Notes under the pieces: generated by a model
Told to the model about the DNA's origin: nothing
Databases searched by the model: none
Seen by the model: only the letters and a program-made list of their open reading frames with translations
Source: Gonium pectorale
Lineage: Eukaryota > Chlorophyta > Chlorophyceae > Chlamydomonadales > Volvocaceae
Direction of reading: 5' to 3'
Length of the DNA: 64,000 nucleotides
NCBI GenBank assembly: GCA_001584585.1
Contig: LSYV01000007.1
Location: 842,028 to 906,027 of the forward strand
Position numbers and translations under genes: made by a program
Shown: piece by piece, positions 58,948 through 64,000 of the stretch
How positions within the stretch are numbered: position 1 is the stretch's first letter
How the letters are laid out: each line of letters opens with the position of its first letter

Positions 58948-61900
58948 ATGAGACCCAGTTTGGAGTGCTCTAAGACCCAGTTACCAAACGCCTCCAGGAT
59001 TCAGCAGCGGATCACCGTCTGCAATTATACAGCGCCCGAGCGGGTGCTGGACTCTCGCGCGGTATGGTTAGAGACTTTGCGGACCCCCCGAGGCGGAACT
59101 TTGACCGACGCCCCTTCTCTAACCCCTCAGTCGCAAGAAAGCTACGACGGCCGAGTTGAAACCTCATACGGCGCGGATGTGAGCGCAGTCTTGAACTCGG
59201 GGTCGGCTGCGGATGTGGTACTCAGGTGAGCGCCTGGTGGTTTTGTGCAGCATCAAGCATACTGTAATCACCCGCCATCAGCGTCCCTCATTTGCTCATC
59301 CAGCACATTCCGCCACTTGACATATTGGCACGATCAAATGCGCCCTAGCATGCGCTTGATTAAACCTTGTACACGCGCTCACCCCCCGCTCCCCCACAGC
59401 TTCATCAATGCGCTGAACTGCCGCGACGTTAGCGCCATGCTGCAGCTCGTTGCTGACGACTGCCGGCATGAGGACCTGTCTCACGAGGAGGAGGCAAAAA
59501 GCCGGGAGGTGCGTGGCTAAGAGGCGTAGCCCGGGAAGCTGGCGACCGCTTTGCCCTGAAGGCCGCACAAACCTCTGGCCGTAAGCCGTGTCTTGTGTCT
59601 CCCGTCCCGTTCAAAAGCACGGCCACACATTTGCCTACACTGTTTCGTGTTGAAACCTCTCCACTCCATTTGTTGTGCAGGCCGTCGCGCGCTTCTACGC
59701 GGACGTCGTGGCATCCATGCCCGAGCGGGTCCGAGTGGTGGTGGACGACATTACAACCGGCGACGACTGCAAGGCGGGAGTCATCTGGTGTGTGCGCGTG
59801 CTGACATTGCATGAAGCAGTGAGCGGCTACCTGGCGCCGAACTGTACTACTTTACCCTTGAAGCAAGCGCGCTGATCTGTGGACACCGAAGCCGTTCTGT
59901 GCGACGCGTGTCCCCCGCATGCCCTGGCTGACCTCCAGGCATATGGAGGTGGACGGCACCACGGTGCCGTGCTCCCGCGGGCTGTCCTTTTACCGCGTGG
60001 CGCCACCGCTGCGCCTGAGCAGTGCTGACGGCGCTGCGTCGCTCCGCAGCCGTGGCCGCATCACGTACGTGCGGCAAAGCCCGGAGCACCTCGTGAAGAT
60101 GAGCGGCCTGGTGCTGAGCGGAGTGGCCACCGCAACTCCGCTCATTGATTCGCTGGGCCCTATGGCGCTGCCCGATTTCTGGTCCAAGTAAGTGAAACGC
60201 TCGTTTCGCTGTTATTGGTGGTAGTATGAAACCGCGGTACATTGGCGCGCATTGGGCAGAGCTATTCGCCGAACTCGGTGTAGCCGTATGTTGCACGTGA
60301 CAGCACACGGGCCCTAATGGCTCTCACAAGTGAAACGAACCCCAGCGCCTGCCATCTTTCGCATTCTTCTTCTTACTTCTGGCAATGCCAATGCTTGTGC
60401 CTTTCAGCTTGGCTCGCGGCGCTTCGAGCATGCTTGCAACGGCGCCTCCTGTGGGCGACATGCTGATTAGTCTGGCTGCTGCCGGCGCCAGCGCAAGCCA
60501 GGCTAAAGGAGCTCCGGGTGTCGCGGCGGGCAGCGTGTTCAGCACCATGCCTACCCGGCAGTCCTCTAACGGCAGCCAGGCGACGCCAGGCAGCATCGGA
60601 GCGGGTGAGCCCGTTTTTGGATTCGTGACGGGCCATGCTGCCCGATGGCTGACTACTTGTACGCGTCACAATCCTGCATTTATACCCCAGGATGGTAGAT
60701 ATTGCACCTTGCCCCTGTTACAGATGTCAGTACGTCATCTGTTCTTTCCTACCCTCGCTGTAGCGTATGGCCATGCATTTGTGGACGTCGCTAGCGCGCA
60801 CCCTTCGGCACCGTCTCCCATCGCTGCAAGTCGAACCGCGGCCATAGCGGCGGCTGCGGCCACCGCCACGGCGGTCGCATCCGCAGCCGCCGCGGCAACT
60901 GCCGCAGCGCCGTCGCCGCACGCGCCGCCTGTTATCCACGCGGCAGCAGTGTTTATGGACGAGGTTACGGCGGCGTCCTCACCAAGCAAGCCGGGGCCCG
61001 CATCGGCGGGCAAGGCGGTGCTCAATGTTGATTCCTGTCCAAGCGCTGTTACCACGGGCTTGGTGCCCCGCACGGCCCCTGCCGTGGACGACTCTACTGC
61101 GACGTCCGCTGCCAGCGTCATGGATGACGAGGAGCTTGCTGCATCGATGCCCTCCCGAGCAGTTAGCGCAACGGACCTCGCGGGCATCTGGGAGAAGGTC
61201 CGTGCCCTCAATTGCTGAGGTTGCTGTCGGGTGCAGGGGCGAAACAGCCGCCTGGGACCGGTGGCTGCATTGCAAAAAGCTGCCCCTTTGCTCATAACCT
61301 TTCTGGCGGGAACGCCGTATGCGCGGACATCCCTCACTTGCTGGGTTACGGACAGAAGCATCTGCTGTCAGCGTATTATATTGGCCCTACAGTGGTTCAC
61401 CCTTCATGCGGCCCACACCAGGACTTGGACGGTAGCGACGTTGCAGGCTACGAGAAAGCGCTGGACTTGTGGCAGGTGCGGCACAGGGAGGGGCAGACGG
61501 GCCGGGATGCTCTTGGCGCCATGGGAGGGCACCACGAAAGCGCACATGCCGTCCACGTTATGGCATGCATATGAATGCCCTAAACCTCCCTGTGCGGGCA
61601 GATTAGCGGAGTACAGAAGGCCACCGCGCGCCTAATCGAGGGGCTGGAGCTTGTCGCGAACACGTCAGGGCGGGGCGGCAGCTTCAACATCCACTTCCTG
61701 ACAATCATTCCGTACTTTAAGGTCACTGAGGTAAGCCGTTATCTGCTGCCTGAATGGGCGATGCGCTTGTCATATGGACCCGTGTCACCACGACGAGGCT
61801 TTTATCGAACTTAGCTCCGTACATGTATGACCTACGGCCCTTTCCCGTTGTTTCTTTCCCTCTTGCAGTCGTATCCTTTGGGTGGCGGCCAGGCCAAGAT

Positions 61901-62562
61901 GCGCCGCCGCGACCAGCGCTCTGGCGACGCGCAGGTAAGGGCGCGCACCAACAATATCAACATGTGTTGCGTACATAGCGCCCGGGTCCCCAATGTACGC
62001 TCGGCCTGCTCGGCTTGCTCCCGTTGTCTCTTAGCCTCCTTTACGACACTTCCTCTCTTGCCTTTGCGGCCCGCAGGCCCACGCCGAGCTCCTACCGGAT
62101 GGAGTGGTGTGCAAGGCGAGCTGGGCGGCACCCTTCGCGGGCTCGCTGGAGGAGAGCTACACGCTGCCCGATCCGGCGGGCCAGCCTGACGTCCTGCACG
62201 TCACCAGCACCATTCGCGTCGGTGACAAGTCCGCGACAACGCTGCAGGTGAGGATGTCACATGCATGGGACGTCACGTGCAGCTTCCAGGCAAGGGAACA
62301 GGCGAATACGCATACTTTGGCATCCTGTGCATGAAACGCCGTGTGCTTGTTTATCCCGCTTCGTTGCCGATGTAATTCATGGCCCTGTCCCTAAAAAATG
62401 TGTTAAACGTGAACCGCTTCAAACCCGTGGATCAGCTTGCTCGCATCTACTCGGCTGCAGGTGTACCACCGTCGGCGCAACATGAGCGCCCGTGAGCTAA
62501 TCTCCGCGAGCGAGAAGCGCAATGGCAAGGCGAACGATGTGCTCCGCCGCTTCGGAATATAA
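58948..62562 (+). CDS. SnoaL/NTF2-like protein with a second lipid-binding-like domain
   Basis: Eleven exons (58948-59225, 59400-59508, 59681-59787, 59939-60187, 60408-60604, 60764-61197, 61422-61475, 61602-61730, 61869-61934, 62077-62247, 62461-62562) join in phase to 631 residues. Residues ~1-90 are transit-like. A SnoaL-like cone fold follows: SFINALNCRDVSAMLQLVAD, ARFYADVVASMPERVRVVVD, and WHMEVDGTTVPCSRGLSFYR. An Ala-rich linker of about 200 residues follows. The C-terminal ~200 residues run DLAGIWEKDLDGSDVAGYEK, TARLIEGLELVAN, IHFLTIIPYFKVTESYPLGG, MRRRDQRSGDA, LHVTSTIRVGDKSATTLQVY. The pattern looks like a small beta-barrel (FABP/lipocalin-like) domain found in algal proteins; that label is inference. 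Likely plastid protein binding a small hydrophobic ligand. No catalytic residues assigned. Confidence 0.82.
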
Positions 62563-63574
62563 GGTGGCGGACACTTGTAGACGAAGTCTGCCGGGCTTTG
62601 GGCGGATTCGACAGCACCAACCCAGCATGGGATGTTTGCCGTGACGGCGCATGCCCGCCCTGCTTCATCATGTGATTTAGGTAGCAGGTTACGTGCACGC
62701 GTCCATTGCCAGCGCCGTGGGGCCGGTACGCGCAGGCGTGCAGGTTGCATGCGGGTTGCTGGTTGCCCCACCTGTGGTCGTGTGGCCATTTGGCGGGATC
62801 CAGTTCCAAGTCCAAGTTTCATATGTACATACTGTATTCATACTCAGCTTAGAAGCTCGTTTCCTTCGTCTTCGGTACTCTCTTCTTTTGTTGGGCTGGG
62901 GCCAATTGTCTCCTTTTACAGGCGTTGCGTAGCGGGTAGGACCTACACTCATGCATGGAGGGCCGGCCTCTCTCTGGCAAGCTAAAGCTGTTAAACGGAA
63001 GCAGACTTGGCAGGTGTCGGTGCGAACGTCAGCGGGGGAGGAACCTGTGTATGTACGAACATGTGTGCTGGTTTTGCGTGTACGGTAGGATGAGATGGTA
63101 GCGACAGCCATTGATTACAGGTCGCATGCCTCGTCTAGGACCTGCTTTCGGACCACACGACACTCTTGTTACTCGTACTGGACAACTTTGAGTCAAGTGG
63201 GCGTTCTGACGTCTGTGCACTACGCGCGTAGTAGGACAAAGGCATTAAAGGCCCTGTCTACGGGGCTACAAATCCATCTTACAGTGCCCTAAGGTTGAAC
63301 TATGGAGGGCGTGGGCGTCTCAGGCTCATGACGGTCGTCCTGTTAACCTTATTGCTGATGGCAGTTGCTGGTGGGAAAGTGAAATGAACTGTCGCTCTTG
63401 ATCTCCCTCGCAAGCCCCACCTGCTTGCACCGGGATCTTTGGGTGGTGTAATGTAGCGGGGTATTGTAAACAAGAAGCTCTGCTGCTAGAATGCGAGGAC
63501 ATTCAATAACACGTCGTCATCCCCACCGCGCCGCTGCGGAATCGTGTATGGGTATTACTGTATGCATAAGATAC
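62563..63574. other. 3' flank of the SnoaL-like gene
   Basis: Probably 3' UTR, with TGTAA elements at 63447-63451 and 63465-63469. No further exon supported. Confidence 0.45.
63447..63469 (+). terminator. Two candidate TGTAA poly(A) signals
   Basis: Two plus-strand TGTAA elements 18 bases apart, about 0.9 kb after the SnoaL-like stop. Confidence 0.35.
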
Positions 63575-64000
63575 TTAGACCTTACTTGCGCAGCAACTGC
63601 ACCACCTCTTTAGGACAAGAAGGTTACAAGGGACCGGGGGCGCCGTATCGATAGATACAGGACCCTCAGTCGCGGACCGACAGGCCCATACCTTGCCGGA
63701 GAACAGGCGCGGGTAAACCGCGACAAAAATTGGTCCGCGACCACCCAAAAGGTGGCCGTGATAGGGCTGCTCCCAGAGCCCGTGATCCCAAACCCCACCC
63801 CACCCCCCCAAGCAAACCGCCACCCCACCACACACCGCGACAGACCGGACCCCACCCCCTAAGTCCCCCCAGCAACACACACGCCAAGCGCAAGCACCGC
63901 TAGACCTCACCCCAAAAACCACAGCGCCCGCCCGGCGCACCGCGGTCCTAGCCCTACTGCCACCATCTGCCACAAAAGCGATCGCCAGACAAGCGACCCC
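63575..64000. other. C-rich right edge with inverted repeat, possible mobile-element end
   Basis: Composition changes: long runs of CCCCACCCC-type sequence on the plus strand, and a 10-base inverted repeat (gtcgcggacc at 63669-63678, ggtccgcgac at 63732-63741). A 132-codon minus-strand open frame spans it but is Gly/Val/Trp-biased and matches nothing known. Could be the border of a repeat or transposon continuing outside the window. Confidence 0.35.

Noticed and set aside
63575..63973. 132-codon minus-strand open frame
   Set aside because: Arises from C-rich low-complexity DNA; no motif.

Overview
This is nuclear DNA of a green alga, most probably a volvocine alga of the Chlamydomonas/Volvox/Gonium type. 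Four things point there. The sequence is GC-rich and its genes are cut into many short exons with AG..GT borders. There is an octotricopeptide-repeat (OPR) protein with 38-residue PPxxW repeats. There is a gametolysin-type M11 metalloprotease with a Ser-Pro(n) tail. TGTAA poly(A)-like signals follow several genes. No bacterial operons, rRNA or CRISPR are present. Gene models were built by hand from splice borders, reading phase and family motifs.

Layout. 1-4769 (-): chloroplast-type DEAD-box RNA helicase (RH58-like), cut by the left edge. 5057-7313 (+): secreted germin-like cupin with an acidic tail. 8201-12712 (-): OPR RNA-binding protein. 13456-15243 (-): nuclear-encoded mitochondrial ribosomal protein uL2m. 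16302-18747 (+): DNAJC17-like J-domain/RRM splicing cofactor. 19913-24687 (-): gametolysin-like metalloprotease. 25505-29197 (-): intact 901-residue LRR protein, copy A of a local family. 30369-33294 (-): decayed copy B. 34775-44298 (-): PRP2/DHX16-type DEAH helicase with about 25 exons. 45052-47996 (+): protein with two MIF4G-like domains. 49812-52840 (+): STK19-like winged-helix protein. 53418-53740 (+): copy C, an exon-1 fragment. 54960-58281 (+): decayed copy D. 58948-62562 (+): SnoaL-like protein with a second, lipid-binding-like domain. 62563-64000: no supported gene; the last 350 bases are C-rich and contain an inverted repeat.

How the genes relate. Most are housekeeping genes in RNA metabolism: organelle RNA (DEAD helicase, OPR), mitochondrial translation (uL2m), splicing (DNAJC17, DHX16), mRNA scaffolding (MIF4G) and DNA repair/transcription (STK19). 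Between them lie lineage-specific accessory genes: the metalloprotease, the cupin and the LRR family. The LRR family is the most unusual element. One intact gene and three broken relatives lie as two opposite-strand groups either side of a roughly 20 kb block of conserved genes. GC-AG introns are needed to keep frame in at least two genes.
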